Shown here in pieces: positions 42,359-53,292 of a DNA stretch of 64,000 nt. Position numbers and translations under genes: made by a program. The number at the start of each line of letters is the position of its first letter. Position 1 is the first letter of the stretch. This stretch comes from Candidatus Altimarinota bacterium (GTDB lineage: Bacteria > Patescibacteriota > Gracilibacteria > BD1-5 > UBA6164), in contig CALREY010000003.1 of assembly GCA_943356435.1 (NCBI GenBank), positions 62,001-126,000 of the forward strand, given 5' to 3'. The notes beneath the pieces are model-generated. The model was not told the DNA's origin. It did not search any database and worked only from the letters and a program-made list of their open reading frames with translations.

Positions 42359-43918
42359 ATGACACAAACGTGAATTAAAAAAAATGATATATTAGAAAAT
42401 ATATTAGTAGAGAAACTAGTATTTTGAGGTAAATGATTTGCTAAGTTGAAACATGATAATCCAGATTTGGATGGAAGAGTAATATTTATTACAGGATGAG
42501 CTATACCAGGTTCTATAGTAAATCTAAGAGTACTGAATAAGAAAAAATCATACATAGAAACTCAAATAGTTGAAATAGTACAAAAATCAGCTATGGAAAT
42601 AGAAAATATTAACAACAATTATTGAATGTCAGGTGGGTGGAAATGGATAAATATACCATATGAAGAACAACTTAAAATAAAACAAGAGCAAATAAAAGAA
42701 TCTCTAAATGTATTAAAAAACAAGATAAATCCTAAAGTAACAGAAGAAAATCCAGAGTTGGCTGATATAAATGTTTTTGATGAATTATTTTTACCTATAG
42801 AAGCTTCACCAGTAATAAATGGTTACAGAAATAAAGTAGAATTTAGTTTCTGAAAATATTTATCATTCAAAAATGGTATCGAACAACATTTCAATGTATG
42901 ATTTCATAAGCAAGGGGAATTTTCAAAAGTAGAAGATTATGATGGTGCTCCGTTAATTGATGAAGAACAAAATGAAATATATAGAGAAATCAAAAAGTTT
43001 AGTAAAACAGTTTGATTACCTGTATATGACCAAATGAAACAAGAATGATTTTTTAGACATATTTTGATTAGAAAGACACATTTTACACAAGAAATGATGA
43101 TACTTTTGAGTTTTAATCCTGAGTATTTCGAAAAAAATACAAATCTAGATAAAGACGAAAAATTATCTATTATTAAATTTTTCTTGATAGGTTTAGCTAG
43201 TAAATATCCTGTGATAAAGTCTGTTTATCTATCACATAATCCAAATAAGGCAGATGTATGTATATGAGATTTAGAGTTAATTTATGGTGAAGCAACTATA
43301 AAAGAAAAAATACTTGATTTAACTTTTAATATCTCTCCTACTTCGTTTTTTCAAACCAACTCTAGTTGAGCTGAAAAATTGTATTCAATTGTATTAGATT
43401 TCGCTAAAAATAAAACAAATTCTACTATTCCATTTTTTAGTAGAACAAAAGATGATTTCAATGATATGACAGTATTAGATTTGTATGGAGGTACAGGTAC
43501 AATATGAATGATATTTGCTAATGCTTGAGCACAAAAAGTTATTTCAGTAGAAATGGTGACATCAGCAAGCAAAGACTGAGCAGAAAATGCTAACTTGAAT
43601 TGTCTTACTAATATAGAATTTGTCAATGCAAAAGTAGAAAAATTCCTAGAACAATATCTAGCTGAATGAAATACTGCTGATTTACTAGTAATAGATCCAC
43701 CTAGAGCATGAATGCATCCTGATTCTTTGCCAAATATTTTAAAATTTGATACTAATCAAATAATATATGTGAGTTGTAATCCAGCTACTCTAGCTCGTGA
43801 TTTGTGATTTATATTAGATAATTCTGATTATAAAATAGAAAAAATCCAAGCAATGGATATGTTTCCTCATACTCATCATATAGAAACTGTTGTAAGTTTG
43901 GTTAAAAAAGACAAATAA
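42359..43918 (+). CDS. RlmD/TrmA-type (uracil-5)-methyltransferase
   Basis: 519 residues. An N-terminal TRAM domain (about 1-60: G-x-x-x-A-K-L, G-x-x-I-P-G-S-I-V), a middle region, then the SAM domain: T-S-F-F-Q-T-N motif, L-D-L-Y-G-G-T-G-T-I-G (SAM), V-I-D-P-P-R-A-G-M, and Y-V-S-C-N-P-A-T-L-A-R-D-L with the nucleophilic Cys. It methylates uridine in rRNA or tRNA. The four-Cys iron-sulfur cluster of RlmD is not evident, so RlmD versus TrmA/RlmC is open. Stop TAA, terminator follows. Confidence 0.9.
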
Positions 43919-43950
43919 AAAAATGTAGAAAATTTTCTACATTTTTTTAT
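43917..43950. terminator. Bidirectional terminator
   Basis: AAAAAAATGTAGAAAA/TTTTCTACATTTTTTT stem between the methyltransferase and the convergent membrane gene. Confidence 0.85.
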
Positions 43951-44948
43951 TTCATATTTATAGTACGAATTCTACAATTATCTTTGTTTTTGAATGCTTT
44001 GTCAGGGATTATTTCATTATTACTTATATACAATATTTTATCTCCAGTATTATTCCAATAACAAGAACTAAAAATATCTGATTTATCAGTTGATTCTATA
44101 TTATCACTTGTCTCTAGTCATAATACTCAGATTAAAAATGATAATTTATTTTCTGTATTTCATGGTATGAAATCTATATATTTTTTCCATTCTGTAACTA
44201 GATTATTATTTAATAAATTAGACTTATTTAAAAATTGATCTTTATCATATAAGTAGTTTTCCTTATTTGTATAACTTTCATCTATTTTTTTATCTTCAAA
44301 TGTAAATATATCTCATAATATTTCTATTCAATTTTGAGTTATTTTTAGTTTATCTTTATTTTTCTCATACCATACATTATTTTCATTGCTTCTAGCTAAC
44401 CAATTATTTAATCAATTATTTCTTTCTAGCATTTGATATGTATTATAATCGATAAATGATGAAAATTTATTATTAAAATAATTATAAATAGGAATAATAA
44501 TAGCTAATGATAGTATTAATGCATAGAATATTTTTAAATATTTATGTACATTGATTCAATGAATTACAAATCACGAGTATAAATTAATAAGAATAAATAT
44601 ACTTGTAATAAAGAATACATACTTAATTCTCTCCAGTTCTGATGCATCATTTATACTCAGATTTAAAGATAAATATAACAATAAAATACTAAAAACAAAG
44701 AAAAGATAAAATAGTAAATTGTATACTCATCAAAAATTTGCAAAATTTAAAGGTTTGTATAATCAAAAATAATATAGTAATACATAAATTATTAATACTA
44801 ATAAAATTAAAAACATAAATATACTAGAAGCTCATGCTCATAATCATTGAGCTACAAAAAAAGTATTATATATAAAATATAAAGTAATATAGATAATAGT
44901 TCAAATGACTATAAACAATGATAAAAAAAATAATTTATTAATAAGCAT
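43947..44948 (-). CDS. Polytopic membrane protein, unknown
   Basis: 333 residues: five or six membrane helices within the first 170 residues, then an external or soluble domain of about 155 residues, with Asn/Lys-rich stretch. The stop TAA (43947-43949) sits within the shared terminator. No family recognised. The gene is immediately downstream of pilin-like adhesin C on the same strand. Confidence 0.6.
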
Positions 44949-44994
44949 AATTTTAATTTTAAATCAATACAAGCAAATTATAATTGATTATTTG

Positions 44995-47838
44995 TTAGTT
45001 ACAAATTTTTGATATTTTAGTTACATTGAATGCATTATTGTTTGAAGTATATATATTTCATGAATTATCTAAAGTTATTGACCATGGTCAAGTTCAAGTT
45101 GTTCATAATGTAGAAGATACTCCAGCTGATGTAATTCTTGTAACGTTACTAGATGAAGTATTTGCTGTATATACATTTCACGAACTATCAACTGCAATTC
45201 AACGTGGAGAAGATCAAGTAGTTCAAATGATGGTAGAAACTCAAGCAGGTGTTATTTTAGATACATCATTACCTAATTCATTTGCTGTATATAAGTTTCA
45301 TGACGAGTCTATAGTAATTCAACGAGGAGCTGATCAAGATGTAGAAAATGTAGTACTTATTCAACTAGGAGTAATTTTGGTAATATTGTGAGAATAAGTA
45401 TTTGATGTATATATATTTCATGAGCTATCTAAAATTATTCAATATGGATTATTTCATGTAGTTCAATGAGTTGTAGCTATTCATGCAGGTGTAATTTTTG
45501 TAACATTATTAGAAGACCAATTTGCAGTATAAACATTTCCTAGATTATCAACTGTTATTCATTGAGGATTTGTTCATGTAGTTCATAAAATTGTACTTAC
45601 TCATGCTGGTGTTATTTTTGATACATTATTAGAAGACCAATTGGATACATATAAGTTTCAAGAATTGTCTATAGTTATTCAACGTGGATTTGTTCATGTA
45701 GAAGCAAAAGTACTATAAACTCAATCTGGAGTTATTTTTGTTACATTATTTCACCAATAGTTTGTAGTATAAATATTCCCAGACGAATCAACCACTATTC
45801 ATTCAGGCCAATCTGAAGTTTGACCATAAGTTGATGATACTCATCATTGTGTTATTTTAGTTACATTGTGAGATCAGTTGTTTGTTACAAATATATTTCA
45901 AGTACTATCAACAACCAATTCCCACGGATAAGTTTTTGCAGTTCAAAGAATAGATGAAACTCAAGCAGGAGTAATTTTAGTAACGTTACTAGAACTTCTA
46001 TTTGCAACATAGATATTACCTGATGAGTCTCTAGCTATTCAACGAGGTTCAGTTCATGCCGTACCAAATGTACTTGATACTCATGCATTGGTAATTTTTG
46101 TTACATTATTTCATCAACTATTTGCTGTGAATATATTACCAGAAGGATCAATAAGTAAAGAACGTGGAAAAGATCAAGTAGTTCATAAAGTACTAGATAC
46201 TCAAGCAGGTGTAATTTTCGTTACATTATTTGAATTAGTGTTAGCTGTATACACATTTCAAGCTGAGTCAACTCATATTCAATATGGATTTGTTCAAGTA
46301 GTTCAATGTATAGTAGAAACTCAAGATGGAGTAATTTTTGAAACATTATTTGATGTCCAATTAGACGTAAATATGTTTCAAGATCCGTCCATAGTTATAA
46401 AATATGGATTTGTACCTGTAGTTCAAAGAATAGTAGATACTCAAGCAGGAGTAATTTTTGAAACATTATTTGATGTCCAGTTAGCAGTATAGATGTTTCA
46501 AGAACTATCCATAACTAGTCCACGAGGATTTGTTCAAGTAGATGCATATATACTATGAACTCAACTAGGAGTAATTTTTATAATTTTATTTGTTGTAAAA
46601 CTAGTTACATATTTATTTCATGAAGAATCAATTATTATTCATTCTGGATAATCTCAAGTAGCTCACATATTTGCACTTGAATATGAATAACTACAAGCAC
46701 TATTACAATCTATTCAAGTGTATCCAGAATTGCATGAATAATAACATGCTGATGAACTATTTGAATTTTGCCATGATTGATTTTCTTGAGTAGCAATTCA
46801 TGGAGAAAATGTAGCATTTATATAATTTGGTTGTGAAGCACATGTATAAATAGCTCAAGAATTTATTCATCACTGTACAATTACTGATCATCATAGTACA
46901 TTGTTTACGAAATTTCAAGCATAATTAACAGTAGATTGACTAGGGTTATTCATATCAATTGCTAAATTTACAATATTATGTATTTCTCATACATTTTGTA
47001 ATATTGTACCACTATATGCATCTTGTAATCATTTTATTAATTTTATTCTCTCTGTACTTGTAGTATTACTTGTTAGGTCATTACAACTTCAAGTATTTGT
47101 ATATGCAATTAATTTGTTAGTAGAAAAATTAAATCAAGCAATAGTATTAAATTTGCTCGACTTAAATGAACTAGGTAGATTATTATATCAATTATAAACA
47201 AGTCTTTGTTCACTCATTATTTGTGATAAATCAGTAACACTTGTGTCATTAGTTATTATTGAAGGTAATGTAATCATATTACATGTAGTTCAACTCAGAC
47301 TTTTTGCTGTCAATCAATTGTAATTACCTGTAACATATGCTATTGCTTCTATTGTTCATGCTGAAACCCCTCTTCATTCTCCCCTTGTCAAAGGCGATGA
47401 GGCTACATTATTCACTATTCATTTTTCAATATTCATTGATATACTATCCCCTTCCATTATTCATCATATTTCATATTCATTTCTATTTAAAGTTACTGAA
47501 TATGTATATTCTTTATTTGCAATGGGATCAGATGGAATTTTATCTAATTTAGTCGTATTTATAAAAACTGATTCTCAAAAAGTTCATTGTTTCCAAACTG
47601 TCGATCAACTATAACTAATATCTACTTGATTCGTAGGAATAGGATATTTTCAAGACTCTAATTCAAACAATTCTAGAGATGTTTTAATACTTGATATATC
47701 ACTTATTCTAGTGCTATCTCTTGCTTGTGTACTGTATCATTGTAGTGATATAAACGCTATTGTTCATAGAATAGCTAATATAGTAATAACAACAATTAGT
47801 TCAACTAATGTAAAAGCTTTAATTTTTTGTATATGCAT
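44995..47838 (-). CDS. Pilin-like adhesin C: prepilin leader plus 14 beta-propeller repeats
   Basis: 947 residues. Prepilin motif K-A-F-T-L-V-E-L is at residues 7-14 and is followed by the shared head and stalk, a linker with a translated palindromic repeat (near residue 150-165) and a Cys-rich turn. Then from about residue 386 to the end come fourteen 40-residue repeats, period exactly 120 nt, such as G-T-N-P-Y-G-I ... V-D-S-A-G-N-V-Y-T-A-N and N-N-V-T-K-I-T-P-A-G-V, an NHL/SBBP-type propeller blade. Fourteen blades fit two seven-bladed propellers. Propellers bind proteins or glycans, so a surface adhesin is likely. PilT lies divergently 129 nt away. Confidence 0.85.
45001..46681 (-). repeat. 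14 direct 120-nt repeats encoding propeller blades
   Basis: Recurring T-C-A-A-G-C-A-G-G-A/T-like box at 45121, 45241, 45361 and on every 120 nt to 46561. Copies differ by many point changes but have no indels, so the period is preserved at the codon level. These are coding repeats, not a CRISPR array. Confidence 0.9.
47366..47402. repeat. Palindromic repeat translated inside pilin-like adhesin C
   Basis: ACCCCTCTTCATTCTCCCCTTGTCAAAGGCGATGAGG with CCTTTG/CAAAGG core, read in frame as S-S-P-L-T-R-G-E-G-R-G-V-S, in the same linker position as the repeat in pilin A. Confidence 0.75.
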
Positions 47839-47967
47839 ACTAAAAAGATATAATATAATAATATTATTCTATTAATTTTTTCATATTTTCAAAAACTATT
47901 TCAAATATTTTACTTTACTAAAATATTATGATAAAATAAGTTAAATATAATTATTAATCATATTTGA

Positions 47968-49065
47968 ATGACTACTAAAGAACTTATAAATAATATCTTG
48001 GCTTATACTACACAAGAACATTATTCAGACATACATATCACATCAAATAGTAAAATAATGATCAGAGATAGATCATGAGAAATTATTGCATTGGATAATT
48101 TGAATATAGATTGAAAAGTATTGGAATTACCAACAATGAATAAAATAGCTGTTAAAACTGTTATGTTAGAAATAATCTGAGAAAAATGATATCAAGTATT
48201 TGAAAGAGATATGGAATATGATAGCTCTTTTATGATAAAGTGATGAGATAGATATAGAGTGAATTGTTATATGGATACTGAATGATTTTCTATTGCTCTT
48301 AGAAGAATCCCAAATAAAATACCTACTCTAGAAGAATTATGACTTTGAGAACAAATAGAGACAATGTGTAATAAATCTAAATGATTAATCCTAGTTACAT
48401 GACCTACTGGTTCTGGTAAATCAACGAACCTTGCAGCGATGATAGATTACATAAATAAAACACAAAAAAAACATATAATAACTATAGAAGATCCAGTAGA
48501 ATTTTCTTTTAAATCAAATAAATCACTAATAAATCAAAGAGAAGTAGGTAATCATACTAAATGATTTGAAGCTGCAATTAGAGCGTCTCTGAGAGAAGAT
48601 CCGAATGTAATAATGGTATGAGAAATGAGAGATCCAGAAACAATCAAAGCAGCTATTACATTAGCTGAGACATGACATCTAGTATTCTCTACTCTTCATA
48701 CTAATGATTCAGTTCAAACTATAGATAGAATAGTTGATATATTTCCATGAAATCAACAAAATCAAATCAGAATGCAACTAGCTATGAACTTGGTATGAGT
48801 AGTATCTCAAAGACTATTATCTAGATCGGACCAAGAGTGAAGAATTGCAGCTAGAGAAATACTTATATCAAATGATGCTGTGAGAAATCTTATTATTACA
48901 GGAAAAACTCATCAATTGTATAGTGTACTTGAAGTATGACATAAACAATGAATGATACTTATGGATAAATATTTAATGGCTTTATATAAGAAAAATATAA
49001 TCTCAAAAGAAACTCTTATGAGTTATGCAAGAGATAAAGAGTGAATAGAAATGATGCTTAATTAA
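47968..49065 (+). CDS. pilT: Pilus retraction ATPase PilT-like
   Basis: 365 residues. N-terminal PAS-like domain, then Walker [14 protein letters not shown] (first glycine TGA), Asp box I-E-D-P-V-E-F, Walker B-like V-G-E-M-R-D-P-E-T, and the His box [16 protein letters not shown] is a PilT hallmark. PilT powers retraction of type IV pili. It is divergent from pilin-like adhesin C and leads the pair with the cNMP-like gene. No PilB, PilC or prepilin peptidase is in the window. Confidence 0.95.
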
Positions 49066-49079
49066 GACTTAACCCACTC

Positions 49080-49150
49080 TAACCCTCCTCTAGTAAGGAG
49101 GGGGAAACTTAACCCACCCTAACCCTCCCTAATATTAGGGAGGGAATAGC
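49080..49150. repeat. Two adjacent palindromic repeats
   Basis: CCCTCCTCTAGTAAGGAGGG (49083-49103) and CCCTCCCTAATATTAGGGAGGG (49122-49144), each preceded by AACCCA and followed by GAA. They lie between pilT and the cNMP-like gene; being transcribed they could form hairpins. Confidence 0.85.
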
Positions 49151-49158
49151 TTAAAATA

Positions 49159-50007
49159 ATGAATAAAAATATGTTAGATATAAATAAATTAAAAATTTCA
49201 TGATTCTTCAAAGAAGTAGTTCTCGAAAAATGAGAAGTGCTTTTTCGTGAGTGAGATTTCGATGAAAATATTTACATAGTTCTAGCTTGAGAATTATCTG
49301 TATCGAAATATACAAGTAAAGCAAAAGATGAAGCAAAAATTCTAGCATATTTAGAAAAGGATGATGTATTCTGAGAAGCAGCACTAAATAGTAGTAATAA
49401 AAAAGAAGTAAATATTATAGCTAATAGAAAAACAGTGTTATTATCTATAAACGCAAAGCAGTGACTAATTGATTTCGGTAAGAAATACCAAGAAGATGCA
49501 TCTAATTTACTTAAATATATTATTCACTTATCAAATAAGAGATTATCAGAAGCAAATTATCTGATAACTGCATCATACAAAATAAGTAAAGAAATATTAG
49601 AACTACAAGAAATAAATAATAAGAATATATTTTTATTAATAGAAAAAATAAAAGAAATAATATGAGTAGATCATATAATGTATTATGAAAATAATCCTGT
49701 TATGGAAAATTATATAACACTTAAATATGATACAAGAACTAAATGAAAATTGTTAAATGAAGTAAAAGAATTAACAAATAATAATCTGGATTTACTAGAT
49801 TTAAAAATAGATAATTATGAAATACATTCACAAAAATTATCTATCTGAAATAATAATCTATGATTTCTAGTGTTTTTGAAAAAAGATTACAAATTCAATG
49901 AAAGCGATAAAAAAGTGCTAGTAGTAGCTGCTACTTCTATCTCATGACTGATAAAACAAAAACAATTATTAGATGAACAAAGAGATAAAGATTATATGAA
50001 CAATTAA
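49159..50007 (+). CDS. Cyclic-nucleotide-binding domain protein with GAF-like C terminus
   Basis: 282 residues. Residues 12-120 form a cNMP-type beta roll: L-F-R-E-G-D-F-D-E-N-I-Y-I-V, G-E-L-S-V-S, then D-D-V-F-G-E-A-A-L, the phosphate-binding-cassette pattern. The following half resembles a GAF-type sensor fold but is weak. No DNA-binding helix or kinase is visible. It is cotranscribed with pilT (94 nt gap holding two hairpin repeats) and may tune retraction by nucleotide or metabolite levels. Confidence 0.7.
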
Positions 50008-50036
50008 AAAAATCACACTTAAGTGTGATTTTTTGT
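50006..50036. terminator. Bidirectional terminator
   Basis: AAAAAAATCACACTT/AAGTGTGATTTTTT stem between the cNMP-like gene and pilin-like adhesin D. Confidence 0.85.
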
Positions 50037-50040
50037 TTTA

Positions 50041-52239
50041 TTACCATTCTCAAATAAATTTATTAGTATCATAATCTACTCAGTCAGTTCAGTAAAGATA
50101 TGGAATATTTGTATTTACATCATCTTTTACAGGTCTAATTTGTTTTGGAATACCTGATCAAAATGTAAATGTTTCATTTCAATTAAATGTTAATCATGTA
50201 ATTCTTTCCTTTAGACTTGAATTCCATCATGAAACAGAAGGTATAACAGCTACAGTATTACTAAATGTTCATGAAGTAACATATGTTCAATCAGAAAATA
50301 TTGATGATCAAGTACCCGCAACAGGAGTTTTATTTCTACTATTTCAGTAATTCTTATATGTTCAATAATATTTGAATCATGTATGTCAATCACTATAACT
50401 ATAATATCACCAATCTGAATTATTATACGAAGAACAATTATTATAAGCAGTTGCATTGTAATAAAATCATACATTATTACTAAATGCTACTACATTATTA
50501 AATATTGATCAATATGTTCATCATATTCATTCAGATCTGAATCAGTATCAATTATTAAAAGCTACAGCATTATTTACATATGATCACCATCATTGATTAT
50601 TAAAATAAGCATATGATCAATTATTATATCATAGAAAATTATTAATAGTAACATATGATGAATTGTTTTGTAATGTTAATCAATATTGACTATTATTAAA
50701 AACTATTACATTATTTATATTATTATAAAGACTTCAATTTAAATATACTCAATATGCATGATTATATGATTTAATATTAGTAAAGTTTCAATAATATGAA
50801 TTATTATAAAGTAATCAATATCATCACTCATGAGTAGTAATATCTTTAAATGTCATGTAATATGTAGATACTACATAAACAGAAAAATCAGTAAAATTTT
50901 TTATTTCAGTATTCCCTAAATACTGATTATATTTACTAGAACTATATGTTGAATTATTATAAAATATTCATGTTAATGCACTACTATTTCAATTAAAATC
51001 AATATTTGATATTACTGTATTTCATCATGTTACATTTATTGTTTGTGTATGTGTACCATTAGCTATAAGAGTTACATTTCATTCTCATATAAGAGCACTA
51101 CAAGCATTCATTGTCATAGCTGATACGCTATAGCTTCATTCTTTTACTAAATATACAGTATTTGCAGCAAGTGTTGTAGGTATTGTATCACCAGAATTAA
51201 TAGTAATTTTTGTAATATTACTTACTACACAAGGATTACTATTCCAATTTGTTGTAAATGGTGAACTAGTACCAAATACATAATCAGGAGTTACATTTAC
51301 TACAGTTGGTGCTTTATTATCTCACGCGATAATATTTCAACCAAATATTTTATTTACATAATTTCAAGCTAAGTCTATTGCTTCTTGACTTGGGGAATTA
51401 GTATTGATAGTTAATTGAGAAATATTACTTATCTCTCAAGCATTTTCTACTATACTTCCACTATATCAATCCTTTAATCACTTTAGTAATGCTACTCTAG
51501 CACTATAATCTGTTTTATCCGTTAATAATGAACAATTTGATGTATCACTATAGGCATTTAACTTACTAGTAACAAAATCAAATCATCAATCTTGTTTGAA
51601 TTTTGATCCTGTAAATGAACTAGGTAGATTTTTATATCATTTATATACTAGTTTTTTTTGTGTAACTAATTGTTGTAAATCTGTTGTACTAGTATCATTA
51701 GCAATTATTGAAGGTAAAGTTAATACATTACAAGTATTTCCACTAAGAGATTTTGCCATCATTCAATTATAGTTACCACTTGTAAAAGCAAAAGCTTCTG
51801 TATTTCAAGCGTTAGCTTTATTTTGAAACAAGTTCACTATCAAATCATCTGATTCAGTTATTCATCACAATTCAAACTCATTTCTAGTAGATATAACAGA
51901 ATATGTATATTCTTTATCAGTTAATGGATCAGTTGGTATATGGCTTATATGTCAGACATTTGCGAATACTTTTTCTCAAAAAGTTCATTGATTCCATACT
52001 GTTGCTCAACTGTAAGTGATATTTACTCAGTTTGAAGGCATAGGGTATTTCCCTGCATCTAGTTGATATAATTCTAGAGATGCTTTCATGGATTCTATAT
52101 CACCTATTCTTACTCAATCTCTTGCCTGTGCTGAATATCCAGAATATGAAAAAAATCATATAGTTCATAGTATTGCTAGTATTGTAATAACAACAATTAG
52201 TTCAACTAGAGTAAAAGCTTTATTTTTTATTTTTTGCAT
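50041..52239 (-). CDS. Pilin-like adhesin D: prepilin leader plus beta-helix domain
   Basis: 732 residues. Prepilin motif K-A-F-T-L-V-E-L-I-V-V-I-T-I-L is at residues 8-22; the shared head and stalk follow. From about residue 340 to 650 the sequence repeats a N-N-spaced strand pattern (V-F-N-N-S-Q-Y-G-L-T-L, A-V-A-F-N-N-G-Y-G-F, V-V-A-F-S-N-N-V-G-F-Y), the right-handed parallel beta-helix seen in pectate-lyase-fold proteins; an N-terminal I-T-I-N-S-G-D-T-I segment caps it. It ends with F-N-G-N-E-T-F-T-F-G-S-G. Beta-helices often degrade or bind polysaccharide; here binding on a pilus is inferred. Convergent with the pilT pair. Confidence 0.8.
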
Positions 52240-52289
52240 AATAATAAGAAATATAAATAATAATTACAAAACATTTAAATTATATAAAA

Positions 52290-52327
52290 AAAAGCTAAAA
52301 ATAAAATTGTATTTAATTTTTTAGCTT
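52290..52327. terminator. Terminator of the priA-like gene
   Basis: AAAGCTAAAAATAAA/TTTAATTTTTTAGCTT inverted repeat just beyond the priA TAA. Confidence 0.7.
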
Positions 52328-52335
52328 GACTCTTC

Positions 52336-53286
52336 TTAATTATACTTCTTCAATAAATTTACTATTTCATATTCTTTTTTTACTCATTTATACATTGATT
52401 TGATACTTGGTGTTCAGCTAGCTAATACTAGCTTATTTCAGTGTAACTCAGTTATTTTTTCTGCTACTTCTATAGTATTATATCTAGGAGCTGAATCAGA
52501 TATATAAGAATTATCATGTTCTTCATCTATTATAATCAATCACAATTCATTGTATGGATAAAATATAGCTGAACGTGTACCTACTATTATTTTTGCATTA
52601 TTGTTATTTATTTCTAGCCAATATTTAGTCTTGGTTGCATCTGTTATAGTAGAATTTATTATATATACATTTTCTCCGAATACATCTTTTATTTTATTTG
52701 ATAACTGATTTGTTAGTATTATTTCTGGTATCAAAAAAAGTGTTTGTTTTCACTTATCCAGTGTTTCTTTTATGAGTTTGATATATATTTCTGTTTTACC
52801 ACTACCAGTTAAACCATATAGTAGTATCTTTTTATTTTTTGTTGAAAGTATATTATTTAATACAGTATTTTGCTCTTCAGATAAAGTAATTTTATGATTA
52901 AAAGAATATTCTATTTTTTTATCACTTGTACTTTTTATCTTATCTTTTAGTATTCTATCTCTTAAATTTTTAGGAAAAAATAAGTTTATACTATTATGAA
53001 TAGCTGTGAAGTAATAGCTAGATATCCATCTAGCAAGACCTACTCTATATCATGATAGAAATATATTTTCATTTTTAATACTTACTATTGATTTTATCTT
53101 TGATTCATCATAGTCTCATGGTGGATTATCAAAAATATCCAATACAACTCATATTTCTATAAATTCTCTAATAGGTATTTCGATTATTTGTCAGATTTTA
53201 ATTTTTGAAACTAAAAATTCTGGAACTATATATGTAAGTCATATGTCATCAAAAGTTTTGGAAAATGGTGATACTAATACATACAT
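52336..53286 (-). CDS. priA: PriA, truncated after first helicase lobe
   Basis: 316 residues of a family usually 650-750. The N-terminal 3-prime-end-binding domain (I-V-P-E-F-L-V-S-K-I-K-I-G) is followed by helicase motifs: Walker A L-Y-G-L-T-G-S-G-K-T-E, L-I-P-E-I-I-L-T, V-G-T-R-S-A-I-F, DEAH-like I-I-I-D-E-E-H-D and A-S-G-T-P-S-I-K-S-M. It stops at TAA after N-L-L-K-K-Y-N, losing the zinc-binding and second RecA domains. Not a TGA artefact. It lies 6 nt from dnaX and probably shares its transcript. Restart helicase activity is unlikely in this form. Confidence 0.85.
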
Positions 53287-53292
53287 TTATAA

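Noticed and set aside
45026-46492. Plus-strand open frames over the repeat region
   Set aside because: They are opposite-strand shadows of the adhesin C repeats with no ribosome site.
45001-46681. Regular 120-nt repeats as a CRISPR array
   Set aside because: The units are diverged, 120 nt long without spacers, and form one open frame in code 25 (propeller blades).
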